DNA of 64,000 nucleotides from Malaya genurostris (GCF_030247185.1 NC_080572.1:123380928-123444927), one strand, 5' to 3'; positions 32,151 through 43,364 are shown, counted from the first letter of the stretch. Notes: generated by a model not told the origin, from the letters alone. Program-made: numbers and translations.

Positions 32151-33170
32151 GGTCTCAACTAGGCGCTTCGAGAATGTTTACAAAATGATCGAGCTCTAAT
32201 CTATGCAACAGAGTACTTCGTGTACAGCTTGGCTCTTGTACTTTTTCTCCGTCCACCAATAAATCGGGTGTTCCTCAGGGTAGTAAACTTGACCTACTGC
32301 TGTTTGTGCTGTTCTTCAACGATGCTGCTTTACTACTTGGCGTTGGATGCAGATTGGTTTACGCTGATGACATAAAGCTGTGGTGTTCGTGCTTTCTACG
32401 ATTGAGAAACATCTTCAAAAGCTTCTAGATATTTTCGTAGACTTTCGACGAAACTTTTTTATGGTCAGTACCGCGAAATGTCAAGTTATAACTTTTCATC
32501 GTAAAATCAATCCCATAGTATTCGTCTATCAAATTGATAAACAAACGCTTGATAGAGTCGAACTTGTCAACGATCCCAGCGTTTTGTTGGATGCTAAACT
32601 CACTTTTAATCCACACCGATCAACTTTAATTCTCAAAGCAACGCGGTAACTCGAATTTATTGTAAAAATTAGCGGGGACTTCAAGGACCGTATTGTTTTA
32701 AAGTGTTGTATTGCTCGTTGGTGCGTTCACTACTTGCGAATGCGTGTTTGATTTGGAATCCTTACCAACTGGTTTGAAATTTGCGGATAGAACGTGTATA
32801 GAAAAGATTTATTCGATTCGCTTTGCGGTACCTTCCCTGGCGGAACCCATTGGATCTCCCATCGTATCCTGACCGTTGTCATCTTATTGGACTGGAAACA
32901 CTAGAGCGACGTAGAAAGATACAACAAGCGTAACTTGTGGTTAGAGTAATCAACGGCCACATTGACTCTCCAAATATCTTTGCTTCTCAGCGATCTCTAC
33001 GCTCGACTATTCTACTTCAACCCAGGTTCCATCGTCATACATTCGGACTCCATGAACCTATAACAGCATGTATCCGAGCATTTTCCAAAGTTGAGCAATT
33101 TTATGAACAATCGCATAAGTTTACACAAAAGTTATCAAGTGTTTCTTTCTTTTAAATTGACACATTGAAT

Positions 33171-33699
33171 TATTTTAACAAATAGGAAATAAATTTTGAG
33201 AGAGACATGGCTGCCAGCCGGTTGCCATAATGCTGGCAGCCCAAGTGACCAGAACCGATATATGTTTTTATCTAAGAAAATTACTCATCTGACTCTCACC
33301 AATCATATAAAAAGAATCAGTGCGGTGAAAAGAATCAGTGTGATTACGCGGGTTATTAGACACATGTTGAGGTCACATAAAACTGAATGTTTTCAGAAGT
33401 CCACATATAAATGTTTGATCACCTGACTCTTGATAACCAATATGAGGGGTACATATCACAATTTTTTGATATTTTTTCGGAAGTCGGCCGCCCAGATCAG
33501 CCAATAACATAAATAATAAACAATAAAGTCTGCAACCTTTTCTTCGATAATTTAAAATTGTTTGATATAATCTATAGAATACTTAATACAAGTACTTTAT
33601 CTGTTAAATAGAGCTTTTGGATGATTTCAATATGACACTATAATGTATTGTCTAAATCGTATTCATTCGTTACTATTTTTTATTATTCAATAATGTAAT
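33171..33699. other. Non-coding repeat-like stretch shared weakly with 44.8-45.3 kb
   Basis: Phrases such as gtcggccgcccagatcagcc and gtctaaatcgtattcattcg recur at 44850 (agccggctgcccagatcaac) and 45030 (gtctaaatcctattcgctcg). This suggests a common repeat or LINE untranslated region. No coding frame. Confidence 0.5.
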
Positions 33700-35301
33700 A
33701 TAATTTTAGGCACACTGCTTAAGCTCTAAGATGCCAAGGGTATTTTCTAATCTTAATTAACGACTAACTTAAAACTAGAATAGTATCACTAGATTATGTC
33801 ATCTCGGGTTCTCGTAAATCCAAAAAAGTCTTCCAGATGACGTTGGTAAATATCTATGCTGGCCGCATCCTTCGGTCCGTGTGGGTCCGCGGGAAACACC
33901 CCCAGGCTACGAAGGCCCGGCGGGTGGCCCGCATACTGATTTTCGACTGGAGCGGTCTTCCGTGGGCGGTGATGGTGATGTTACGGAAGAGAATGAAAAA
34001 GAAAGTAAATATTGTGGAAACGGGGTAAAAAGGGGATGTGGGAACAAAATGTCTGAAAACGACAGAGATCTAATTAGTTGCATCGAGATGGTGAAGAGAC
34101 AGGGAAGGGGGAACGAAAAAGTTAGTGACAAAAAAAGATTTTGTTAGTTCCAATGAAGATGGTGGACAGGGACGGGGATCGAGAGAATCGGGCGGATGTT
34201 ACTTTCTGAGCGATGGATAACACATTACACTTGTATATCAATGTGTTCAAGGTATTTTCTAATCATATGAGAAGCATATATGGACTATCCCGACTCGCCA
34301 ACACATCCCGAACCGGAACCTCATTCGGTCTACCTCGGGCCCTAAGGGATTCCAGAAGCTCCGACCTGGCGTCACGATACTCTACGCACGACCACATGAC
34401 ATGCTCGATGTCCTGATAACCGTCGCCACAGGTGCAGAGACCGCTCTCCGTGAGCCCAACACGCCGGAGATACGCGTTGAAAGTGTAGTGATTTGACATG
34501 AGCCGCGACATAACACGAATGAAATTGCGACTCACGTTCATCCCCCTGAACCAAGGTTTCGTCGATACCCTAAGGATCGTAGCCATCGTCCCAGTTCGCC
34601 ATTGCTCCATGAAGTTTGCCAACTTTCGAGAGTTTTCTGACTAGAGATGCTGAAAAATTCGTTGAAGCAGATTGGTCTTTCATAAATATCACCTTCAAAT
34701 GCCCACTTTAGCCAATGAGTCTGCCTTTTCATTGCCCGGAATGGAACAATGCGAATGAGGGACCGCCGAAGATGTACCTTCAAGGGGTTCATCAGCATCG
34801 CTCGCGTCAGCTGACAAACAAGCGAAAACATTCTCTGGAGGCGTAGCACTCTTCAACATTTCAGCAAAAGAATGCTTCGAATGTTGCTTAAGTGAACGCC
34901 TCATCTTGTCTTTGCGCAGTTTGTACGCTGGGCATGCCGAGAGGTCATGCGGTCCCTCCTTACAGTAGAGACACTTTTCAATGTTTCCGCCGCAAGAATT
35001 ATCCGCATGACATCCTCCACATTTGATACAACGGGATTTATTGCAACAATGGGATGCTGTATGTCCCAATTGTTTGCAATTAGTGCAGTTCAAGACCCGC
35101 GGAACAAAAAGGCGAACAGGTAAACGAACTCGGTCCAGGAGGACGTAATTAGGCAAAGCCGAGCCAGTGAAAGTCACTCGATACGAGAAAAATGTGAATT
35201 ACTGCTTTTATAGAGATGGAAAAAATTGAAGTGAATGCGCGAATTTTCATGTTACCCTTTGAGCCATTGCATCGAACAGAGAGATTAACTCCATCTAGTA
35301 C
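33700..35301 (-). mobile_element. I-clade LINE, internally deleted (ORF1 fused to RNase H)
   Basis: On the minus strand an ORF1 with three zinc knuckles (CTNCKQLGHTASHC, CIKCGGCHADNSC, CLYCKEGPHDLSAC; 35177-34900) runs within one frame directly into HCSIPGNEKADSLAKVG (about 34750-34695), an RNase H motif. Endonuclease and reverse transcriptase, roughly 3 kb in I-like elements, are missing. A C-terminal piece follows (34622-34263) with HYTFNAYLRRVGL and CTCGDGYQDIEHVMWSC, after a frameshift. The tail to 33.7 kb is Pro/Ser-rich then non-coding. RNase H plus CCHC-type ORF1 suggests the I or a related clade. Confidence 0.85.
34263..35177 (-). pseudogene. Chimeric ORF1-RNase H remnant of the I-clade LINE
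   Basis: The 160-codon frame 34695-35177 joins zinc knuckles to the RNase H tail without a stop: the join lies near LEGTSSAVPHSHCS. The next frames (34538-34849 and 34263-34622) continue the RNase H C-terminal region (MSRLMSNHYTFNAYLRRVGL then EHVMWSCVEYRDAR) with shifts. No polymerase remains, so the product could only bind nucleic acid. There is no evidence that it is expressed. Confidence 0.78.
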
Positions 35302-35303
35302 TA

Positions 35304-36158
35304 ACAGATCGACTGAAAAGTTCGTATCGTTTCTATGAGAGGGCGCTACTAGAATTAAATCCATACCATTTTCAGTTAGTACCAACCTTCAAAAGATACG
35401 TGTATAAATTTGACAGCTGTCTGATTATTAGTTTGTGAGATATTGCATTTTGAGTGAAGCTACTTTTGTTATTGTGGAAAAAATGAAAAAAAAAAAAGAA
35501 TTTCGTGTGTTGATGAAACACTACTTTTTGATGAAAAAAAGTGCCGCCGATACCAAAAAATGGCTTGATGAGTGTTATCCAGACTCTGCACCGGAGACGA
35601 TGAACGCAGTGGACGTCCAAAAGAGGCTGTTACTGATGAAAACGTGAAAAAAATCCACAAAATGATTTTCAATGACCGTAAAGTGAAGTTGATCGAGATA
35701 GCTGACACCCTAAAGATATCAAAGGAACGTGTTGGACATATTATTCACGAATATTTGGATATGAGAAAGCTGTGTGCAAAATGGGTGCCGCGTGAGCTCA
35801 CAATCACAATGTCACAAGTCGATGAAAACCGTGCTGAAATTGAACGAATTGGGCTTCGAATTGCTCCCTCATCCACCGTATTCTCCAGATTTGGCTCCCA
35901 GTGACTTTTTCCTTTTCTCAGACCTCTAGAGAATGCTCGCTGGTAAAAAATGTAGAAGCAATGAAGAGGTAATCGCTGAAACTGAGTCCTATTTTGAGGC
36001 AAAGGACAAATCGTACTACAAAAATGGTATCGAAAAGTTGGAAGATCGCTATAATCGCTGTATCGCCTCTGATGGCAATTATGTTGAATAATAAAAACAA
36101 ATTTTGGCAAAAAAATGTGTGTTTCTATTAAACAATACGAACTTTTCAGCCGAACTGT
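35304..36158 (+). mobile_element. mariner element, internally deleted copy of the 8.5-kb family
   Basis: Ends ACAGATCGACTGAAAAGTTC and the inverted counterpart, with TA at 35302-35303 and 36159-36160; 855 bases against 1294 in the copy at 8.5 kb. Two internal deletions explain most of the difference: about 56 bases at 35594 between GCACCG repeats, and about 380 bases at about 35810. The rest is nearly identical to the longer copy. It sits in remains of the I-clade LINE, hence is younger than that element. Confidence 0.95.
35484..36090 (+). pseudogene. mariner transposase, deleted
   Basis: Keeps FRVLMKHYFLMKKSAADTKK, the linker, the second helix-turn-helix (IADTLKISKERVGHII) and KWVPREL, then jumps to the region after the second Asp and ends in GNYVE. 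The first catalytic Asp (MDET) and the QDNAPCH motif are lost. A TAG at about 35927 adds a stop. It could at most bind DNA; the terminal repeats remain, so it could still be mobilised in trans. Confidence 0.9.
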
Positions 36159-36160
36159 TA

Positions 36161-38366
36161 CAACTTCAAATTAACATGTCCTCCTTTTGAAGAATTTTCA
36201 GTTTGGAGCCATAAACATCCGAACGATCAGATTCTCGTAAAAATTGGTACCCAACATTTTTGGTCTCCTGCAAATAATTTGATTACTTGACACTGTTTAC
36301 AAAGTGACACTGTAGGTTTAAAGAAACTGCAATAGATATCGTTGAAAACTGCATGGTGCTATATGCTGAATATGATGGGAAAATCACTAACACTTGCCTA
36401 TCATCTAACAAGATTAGATCCCATAATCTTGAAGGAGACTTCATTGTACATAGAAATGTTCTGGCCGATGTGAAAATAATGTGCTGTGGCTAACAATCAG
36501 CGAGAAGGGGATGACAAAATCGCTCTTCTTTCACTTCGGACTGGCCGTGAATGGGAAGTTTGTAGTACAAAATGCCTGTTGGAAGTTGCGTCGTTCATCC
36601 AGAAATACCATAAAGGCGAAGACGCGGCACGCGGACGCCTATACGCATGTTTTTGTCCTCCATGGTGAACGTTCCGGTTAACTCCCGGAAAGCCTTTCGC
36701 AAGGGCGTATATTTTTTTTGCAAGTTAGCTTAAATAATTATCTTCCAGGGGCTTTTTTATCCGAAAAAATTTTTTTAATGCAAACAATTTACACAATTTT
36801 CGATGAAATTTGTTTTATTCTACTTTACGTTTTCGAACGCAATTCTCGCTCTCTTCTGGTTCTTGTGTATTTTTATAATTGGGGCAATTTTTGTTTAAAA
36901 TTTATTTGAAAAGATTTTTGTATCTATAATTGAAACACATAGAGTTGATTCGTCCAAAAAGATGGTGCGTTTCGAGTATGGTAATTTTGTACGATGACGA
37001 ACAACGACTAATTTGAATTTGGTAGAGATGGTAAGGTTGTTCGATAACGCGCTTCATATGCTAACCATATTATGAAAATTATGATGGACATTTGTTTTAG
37101 TGCCGAATGTTGATGGTTGTTGAACGTCTGTACCTTTTAAAACTGTTCAAGGCTTGTTTATTGAATGAACGGAAACCTTTTAACCAAATAATTGAATTGC
37201 AAGCAACATACATTTTGCCATTTCGATTGAGCAGAGGGTAATGTGCATTAAATAATTTAAAGTATGGATTTTTATGATTTTTAACACAATTTCATGCTTT
37301 TCATTTATGCATACGATGCTCTTTATTTGCTGAAATAAAGTGAACATTTTATTTCCGCTCGTTTCGGCGATATTTGTGTGTTATGCGTGTCATTTACGTT
37401 TTTTTTTGCTGGAAAACATTTCGTATAACCTCTTCGCATTTGTTCATGTTTGTAGCCTGGAAAAACGGTGTAGTTATGAAATGATAGCACCGGATCCTTT
37501 GCGGGAAGCGTCCGCTGATCTTCGCACAATTTATGATTATGTAAAATAGTGACCGCCGTTTTTTATGCCGGTCTGTGTGTAAGAAAAACAACTGGATGTT
37601 TTTCCATCTACGGGAAAGGATATGCTTGCGTTGACCGGTCGCTTGGATGAAGTACACTTTTGAAAGTAAGTTACTTTGTTTGATGTGCTCTTTCATAATT
37701 TCTGTGGTGGCAGTTTGCTGAGCTCTTTTCCACCCTCAGCACTGTATTATTTTACACCCTTTCTCGCTTTGCCACCTTGACAACTGCTCAACAAGATCAT
37801 TAAAAAGGCGTTCATGAAGTACGCGAAGTTTGAAAACGTCTCTATCTTCTGTGTTTCTGAGGTTATATTGATGATTTACTGGCAATTTTAAAAGCAGCGC
37901 GATGCTTCGCAGAGCTAGTTATGCCAGGCCCGTACCCAGGATTTCGTCTCGGGAGGGGCCCTCAGAAAAGAAAAAAGCTATGCAATGAAAGATTGATTAT
38001 ATATCTAATATTTAGTTTTCTTTAATTTCTTCGGATTCTTGGAACCGAGAGAGTATATTCAGAATTACATATCAATTAATAAGAGTTTACGAATTGAATA
38101 TAATTTGCAATCTAAGTGAATTTTGAATTGGACTGTGAGGAATTGATACGAAAACATTAATACGGTACCTACACGTACCTTAAAAGCATTTAACACATCC
38201 CATAAGCACCAAAGCTACATTTCTATTTCATACCGATCGTAAAGTCACTACAAAGATCGTTCAATTGCAAAAGTAGATGGCCTCGATTACATTCTTCAGT
38301 TTAACCACCCGCGTTGCGACACTTGCGGCACTACACGGTCTCGATTGTATCGATACGTCACCCACA
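36161..38366. other. Intron sequence, mostly unrecognised
   Basis: No host exon found. A short segment at 37929-37970 (cccgtacccaggatttcgtc then tcgggaggggccct) resembles the end of a hAT-type element, but no partner end is visible. The open frames at 36481-36681 and 38261-38539 lack domains or are antisense to the next element. Confidence 0.4.
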
Positions 38367-38368
38367 TA

Positions 38369-39069
38369 CAGGGTCCGCCATCTAACTTTTTTTTTTGAAC
38401 TAGCGGGTTTCCTTCCGCTGAACGAAAATGGTTGTGTATACACTTGAGGAACGCGTGAAAATAATGCAATTTTACTTTGAAAATCAGCATGAAGAAGATG
38501 CCGATTTTTGCCAAAAAAATTTCTTCTCGGACGAGGCACATTTTCATCTCGGCGGATATGTTAATAAGCAAAATTGGGGGACGGAAAACCCGCACGTTAT
38601 CATGGAGAAGCCGATGCATCCTCAGAGAGTGATGGTTTGGTGCGGATTTTGGTCTGGCGGCATCATTGGACAATTTTTCTTCGAAAATGAGGCAGGAGCC
38701 GCCGCCACGGTTAATGGCGAACGCTACCGCGCCATGATTAGCGATTGGTTCTTGACGTCGTTAGACTATTATCTATGGGGGGCTGTCAAATATAAGTGTT
38801 ATGCGGACAAGCCAGAGACAATTCAAGCCTTGAAGGACAACATTCGTGCAGCCATAGCTGAAATAAAGCTGCATACAATCGAAAATGTACTAAAAAACTG
38901 GATCGACCGTATGGCGTACTGCAAGGCTAGCCGAGGCGGCCATTTAAATGAAATTATATTCCACAATTAACCGGAAGAATTGCACTTTAATATGAAAAAA
39001 TAAATTTTGAAATCGGATGAACCGTTTGTGTTTTATTGGATGTTTAAAAAAAATACATGGCGGACCCTG
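38369..39069 (+). mobile_element. DD41D-type mariner relative, short copy with both ends
   Basis: 701 bases between TA at 38367-38368 and 39070-39071. Ends are CAGGGTCCGCCATCTAACTT and, on the right, catggcggaccctg, an inverted repeat of about 13 bases. Compared with the copy at 16641 it keeps the first catalytic Asp but lacks the segment with the second. Together the two copies indicate a family with a longer parent. Confidence 0.93.
38428..38970 (+). CDS. DD41D-type transposase, in-frame deletion derivative (180 aa)
   Basis: An uninterrupted frame from MVVYTLEERVKIMQFYFENQ through FSDEAHFHLGGYVNKQNWG (first Asp), VWCGFWSGGIIGQFFFENEA and AMISDWFL, then directly SLDYYLWGAVKYKC and the C-terminal part to HLNEIIFHN. 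The first deletion removed most of the DNA-binding domain; the second removed the WFQQDGAPCHT motif with the second Asp. About half of the expected 340 or so residues are left, yet the frame is open. Catalysis is impossible; expression is unknown. Confidence 0.85.
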   Translation: MVVYTLEERVKIMQFYFENQHEEDADFCQKNFFSDEAHFHLGGYVNKQNWGTENPHVIMEKPMHPQRVMVWCGFWSGGIIGQFFFENEAGAAATVNGERYRAMISDWFLTSLDYYLWGAVKYKCYADKPETIQALKDNIRAAIAEIKLHTIENVLKNWIDRMAYCKASRGGHLNEIIFHN

Positions 39070-39071
39070 TA

Positions 39072-40445
39072 CATACAATTCTATACTGTCCTTTCTCCCT
39101 CTTGCTGGACAATGTAAATAATAGATTAGCGGTTCATCCTATTTATTATGTAAAACTTAGAAGAAGCTAGAACAGCTAGGTTAGAAGTTAAGAATCGAAA
39201 ATTAAAACAATTCAATTATTGTAGAACATCCACACAGAAAGCAATTTCAATTAAAAGAACTCATTGTGAACAACCATCATGGACACTTTAGTGTGAACAA
39301 TTATCACTTGTTTAGATTATGGAAAAACGGAGAAAATCTTCTGAACGGGCCTTAATATTATCTCAATTAGTAGGCATATCAGATAATGGTCATACGAACG
39401 TGCTTTGTTCTTAGAGATGGCTTGAGATTTGTGATCAGATTACAGTTCGAGAAAGCCATATCGGGTAAATAAGGCGGATGGGGAAGCGATCGGGATCTTA
39501 AAACGTTAATTTTTGCCATGTACAGTTCGAATAAATCTTTCGAATTCACATGTTATAATGGGCTCATAAATGTTCAAGAACATGTAATATTGTGTAATTT
39601 ACATGGCTTGAAATCGAATAAAATAAAAAAACAAAAGATCGATAGCAGCAGCGCGACTTCAACCAAGAAACATTAGATCTCAAAGCGGGCCAGTTATCGA
39701 CTGAGCCACAAAAGCACATATCGGCTAGAGGAATAATTGATTATACATATCCCGCTCTTGGGTTTGCAGCATACATCATGCATCCAGAGACAATTTATAC
39801 TTATAGTCAGAACCATCAGGAATGTCTTGTTCATTTTTCACACATTTCTTATGCACTATATGATGGCAAGAACCCGACCATTCGTCGAAATCATCTTGGT
39901 TGTCTCGGCACAACGATCACAACCGATGTAGATGGCGCTTTGATAGGTTAAAATCGTTTACAATTGGGTGGTAAATAATTACCAAATGAATTGGCACGAA
40001 AAAATTTTAAAACTTTTTACTGGTCAACAAAGAATTGCTTGCTCTCACTTCAACATGTAATCACTTTAACGATCAGAATAATCACAATACACGTAAAGTA
40101 GAGAAAAACAGAAAACTATCGAAACATTTTTGTTGCAAGAACTGATTAAAAAAAGAATACAAAAAAAAATGCAAAAACGACGATAAAATGTTTGCCGGAT
40201 TTGGATAAAAATGATTTTATTCGGTTTTTAGGCCGACTGTCATTGTTCCGGAAGAACCGATTTTACTTTTATTTGGTGCGATAACAATGTTTTCATACAC
40301 ATTGGGTTCTGAGTAAGCTTAGAAGCGTTCCAACAAGCATGAGCGTCGATTGCGCTATGCAAAATTCGTGTCACATAATCGAAGATGTGAATAGTAAAGT
40401 TCCAGATTTGGAAAAATATGCATTTTTCGTTTAAATGCCGGTATA
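39072..40445. other. Intron sequence, nothing recognised
   Basis: AT-rich; the frame at 39737-39931 has no recognisable domain. Confidence 0.4.
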
Positions 40446-41309
40446 CCTTATGATCAAAAAAGAACCGGAATTTTCATTTTAAAATTCCCGCGCTTGTCCA
40501 ATCGGTAAACTTTTATCCTCTCAACGTTGTCAACACTTTTATACACATTCTGTCAAATTTTGACGCATATCGTACGATTAGTTTATGTTTGGCGTCTATA
40601 CAAAGAAGTTGAAAAATTTTCGTGTGGCGATTTTTATAATGGATGAAAATTTAGAACAACGGCTCGCCTTCGAAGCGCCAATCGGTTGATTGTTGTGCGG
40701 TTTCGACGTCATATTCATAGATCCACACCTCATCACCAGTTATGATGCATTCGATGAATGTGGGGTCACTATCTGCGTTGGAAATCATCTCTTTGGCCAT
40801 ATCAACACGACGCTGTTTTTGAATGAAATTCAGCTTTTTTGGGACCAGCCGAGAAGCGACTGATCCATAAGAGATGCCCAACAACACAGCAATCTCTCTA
40901 ATCGTTACAGAACGATTTTGCAACACGATTTGCTTCGCCGATTCAATGTTTTCTTCAGTAACAGATGTTGTTGGGCGGCCTGGGATCTGATCATGATCCA
41001 AGCTTGTACGACTACCTTTGAAAGGCTTTTTCTAACATTTTTAACGTTTCGGAACACTTAAATCCATTTGCAACACAAAATTTGATACACGCACGTTTTT
41101 CTAAATTTTCATCCATTATAAAAATCGCCACACGAAAATTTTTCAACTTCTTTTTATAGACGTCAAACAAAAACTAATCATACGATATGCGTCAAAATTT
41201 GACAGAATGTGTATAAAAGTGTTGCCAACGTTGAGAGAATAAAAGTCTACCGATTGGACAAGCGCAGGAATTTTAAAATGAAAATTCTGGTTCTTTTTTG
41301 ATCATAAGG
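40446..41309 (-). mobile_element. mariner remnant with about 210-bp inverted ends
   Basis: Arms 40446-about 40659 and about 41097-41309 are long inverted repeats (left CCTTATGATCAAAAAAGAAC, right its complement with few mismatches), flanked by TA at 40444-40445 and 41310-41311. Each arm reaches into the transposase start (ATGGATGAAAATTTAG), so the left arm is an inverted duplicate of the 5' end that replaced the natural 3' end. Total 864 bases. Confidence 0.92.
40651..41115 (-). pseudogene. mariner transposase fragment (third family)
   Basis: Starting in the right arm the minus strand reads MDENLEKRACIKFCVANGFK and CSETLKMLEKAF, then a stop. Shifted, it continues GRPTTSVTEENIESAKQIVL, the second helix-turn-helix IREIAVLLGISYGSV, LVPKKLNFIQKQRRV and the first Asp in IITGDEVWIYEYDVET, then QQSTDWRF. 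It stops where the left arm begins; the second and third Asp are absent. Part of the first DNA-binding helix region is also deleted. The wording (GDEVWIYEYD) differs from the 8.5-kb family, so this is a separate mariner lineage. Confidence 0.9.
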
Positions 41310-41727
41310 TACATGTCTAACAGTTTTTGATATAGAAGCTGAAAACAAATTTTGAGTCAATTTTAAAATGTGAACTTGTAAAAAATATCACATATCAAAA
41401 TATATTACACCGAAACAATTTGATTTATTTGTGAACACTCAACGTATATCAGTCCTCTAACAGCAATAGCTGAATTTAATTCTAACTAAACGAACTGGCG
41501 GGTGGGTAATGTCAGAGACATAACTGGATGTCGTGAATACGAAAACAACTGACTTGTTCCTTAACACTCCCAAATATCAATTAGCTGATCAATTGTATGA
41601 ATTATGCAAGCATTCCCCTTTTTCACTACTAGAATTTGAAACGATGCACCTAAACTAAAGTACAGATTAGTTACATTAATCATTTTGAAACACAAATATT
41701 ATGAAATAACCAGTATAGTTCGTTATA

Positions 41728-41890
41728 ATAAAAATAGCCACATACAGAATTTTAATGTCGATTATTTCATTTCGGATTCGCATAATTTATTGAAAGAAAC
41801 TATCAATATGCTGTAGGAATTCTTTCTAGCATTCAGAAGGGTCAGATTGCGTAATTCTCTACGACATTAAACTCTGTAACATTTTTCGCA
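41728..41890 (+). repeat. Direct repeat, copy 1 (partner 42270-42436)
   Basis: Shares aaaaatagc, cgattatttcatttcg, attgaaagaaactatca, ttcagaagg, and gacattaaactctg-type blocks in the same order with 42270-42436. Both direct copies lie 540 bases apart; about 80 percent alike by eye. Non-coding, origin unknown. Confidence 0.75.
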
Positions 41891-42269
41891 AAAACAAAGA
41901 AGGCTTCACTTGATCTCGATTACTGTGAATTTCACACAGCGAAAATGGCACAAATCTAACCAAACTGTTCTAGATTTGCACTAAACTGAGGATATTTACC
42001 TTCGATTTGCGAACAACAAATCCTAATAGTTCTTTAGAAAACTTTTAGAACCATTAGAACGGCTGATTTTGTTTAATGCTCTCCACCGTTGTTTTTTTAC
42101 CAATGCAAATGACTGGCAGCTGTGACGTAATCGCTCTTGTCGGAAGCGAAACTAGCTTTGCAAACGACACAGTGGAGATAGAATCCAAACTGATCCAATT
42201 TTTGTTAAGAGGTTTCTTTTTACGTGATTTCGTTTCTAGCTTATTTACTAATGGGCGGCCCTAACGGCT

Positions 42270-42436
42270 ATAAAAATAGCAGCATATAGAATTTTATTGT
42301 CGATTATTTCATTTCGCATTTGCATTTCATTGAAAGAAACTATCAGGATGTACTGGATTCATTTCTGCCTTTCAGAAGGACCAAATTGTGGAACTCACTA
42401 CGATATTAAACACTGTTCGGAACATTTTTCTCGAAC
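42270..42436 (+). repeat. Direct repeat, copy 2 (partner 41728-41890)
   Basis: See the shared blocks: tcgattatttcatttcg, attgaaagaaactatca, ttcagaagg, ctacgatattaaac. The two copies may be parts of a larger duplicated unit, or two insertions of one short element. Confidence 0.75.
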
Positions 42437-42986
42437 GATTTGTTGTACAGCAGCAGATATTTTGTTTTCTTCCTTAGAACGCGTTCTGATTGGTTGTTAT
42501 TGACATGGGTCAAATGAGACAGGTTTTTCAATAGTGTACTATTGAAATACTTCAATGCTTCTGCTATACACGTTTAAGTTGAAAAATTTCGATTCTATTG
42601 GTAGTTAGATTATATAAATCCTTTCACAGATCATTGAGCCATGAGCTTTAAAAATACGAGAACGGCAAACGCGCCTTATGAATTATCCTCTTTGATACTC
42701 ATTTATACCAAACATTTCAGAAAAGTTTAATTTTGAATTATTTGAGAATCTGTCACACAACTGAAAATTTTATCATAAAATTGTGATCATATTTCCGATG
42801 GCATGTCGCAAAAATTATGTTGATTCGTTAGATACAACAAGAGATATGCACGATCAAAAACTTATCACTCTCTCAGAGGGTAAATTTTGAAAAGGCGCCT
42901 CATAGTAAAGTCAGTCGTATTCACGACAAAACAAACTAAAATAATATTAACTGTCGCTTGACTTCATTGAATCAATATATACTTAC

Positions 42987-43110
42987 CGAAGCACCTGGAA
43001 CGATGTCTCCAAAGCCAATGCTGCTTAGTGAAATGAAACAGAAATAGCTTCCGTCTAGAATATCCCAATTTTCCCAGTCTGCGAATAGTCGAGCACCGAA
43101 AAATATGTAC
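42987..43110 (-). CDS. K2P channel exon with second pore loop
   Basis: The acceptor is gttcttgcag and the donor gtaagtat. The exon adds the last base of a Gly codon, then YIFFGARLFADWENWDILDG and SYFCFISLSSIGFGDIVPGA. It finishes TM3, then gives pore helix 2 and the second selectivity filter IGFGD; K2P channels typically use GFGD or GLGD here against GYGN in pore 1. Length is 124 bases, phase 2 in and 0 out, matching both neighbours. The preceding intron is only 117 bases. Confidence 0.96.
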
Positions 43111-43227
43111 CTGCAAGAACAATACCATAATAGCAGAAAAAAAGGAATAGAAAACTTATTAGGCTCCCGTTCAAGCTCGAAACTCAGCTGGCAAGATTCG
43201 GGTGGGTGCCCAACTTGCTTCACTCAC

Positions 43228-43364
43228 CCGATCATAATCATTATACAAATAGTAATTGGAACGGTCACAGTTTGCGTTTCGGCAGTGATTTCCTCGTCGA
43301 TTTCTTCCTCCATGTTTGAGGTGCTGATGGTGGCCGTATCGAAACCGTTTTCGCCTAGTTCCGA
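43228..43364 (-). CDS. K2P channel exon with acidic loop and TM3
   Basis: The donor is gtgagtga and the likely acceptor cccatcgccag. It encodes 45 residues plus two bases: SELGENGFDTATISTSN, then the acidic stretch MEEEIDEEITAETQ, then the start of TM3, TVPITICIMIMI. The acceptor is chosen because it is the only AG giving phase 0, as required by the exon at 49460; the open frame extends further upstream, so the exon start is less secure than its end. The acidic loop segment next to the basic loop exon makes a charge-segregated cytoplasmic linker. Confidence 0.88.

Larger units (their letters stand above)
30040..33170 (+). mobile_element. Jockey-like LINE carrying two nested insertions
   Basis: Pieces of one reverse transcriptase are spread over 3.1 kb: FTSGDRLNLRSYRGITSLLA (30510-30570) and KSYIST before the first insertion; HGFMPL and NTNLLDFTSTFITRMEE with DLKPAFDRIDH between the insertions; then NRVLRVQLGS, NKSGVPQGSK and LVYADDIKLW (catalytic YADD) after the second insertion, and a long C-terminal part to about 33150 (FASQRSLRSTIL, FGLHEPITACI). 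Removing 30644-30814 and about 31020-32150 restores colinearity. Many stops and frameshifts show it is old. Jockey-clade placement is by motif wording. Confidence 0.85.

Noticed and set aside
31595..32158. 187-codon minus-strand frame opposite ORF1 copy B
   Set aside because: Antisense of a Thr/Pro/Ser-rich ORF1; the sense strand has shared protein words with copy C, the antisense has none.
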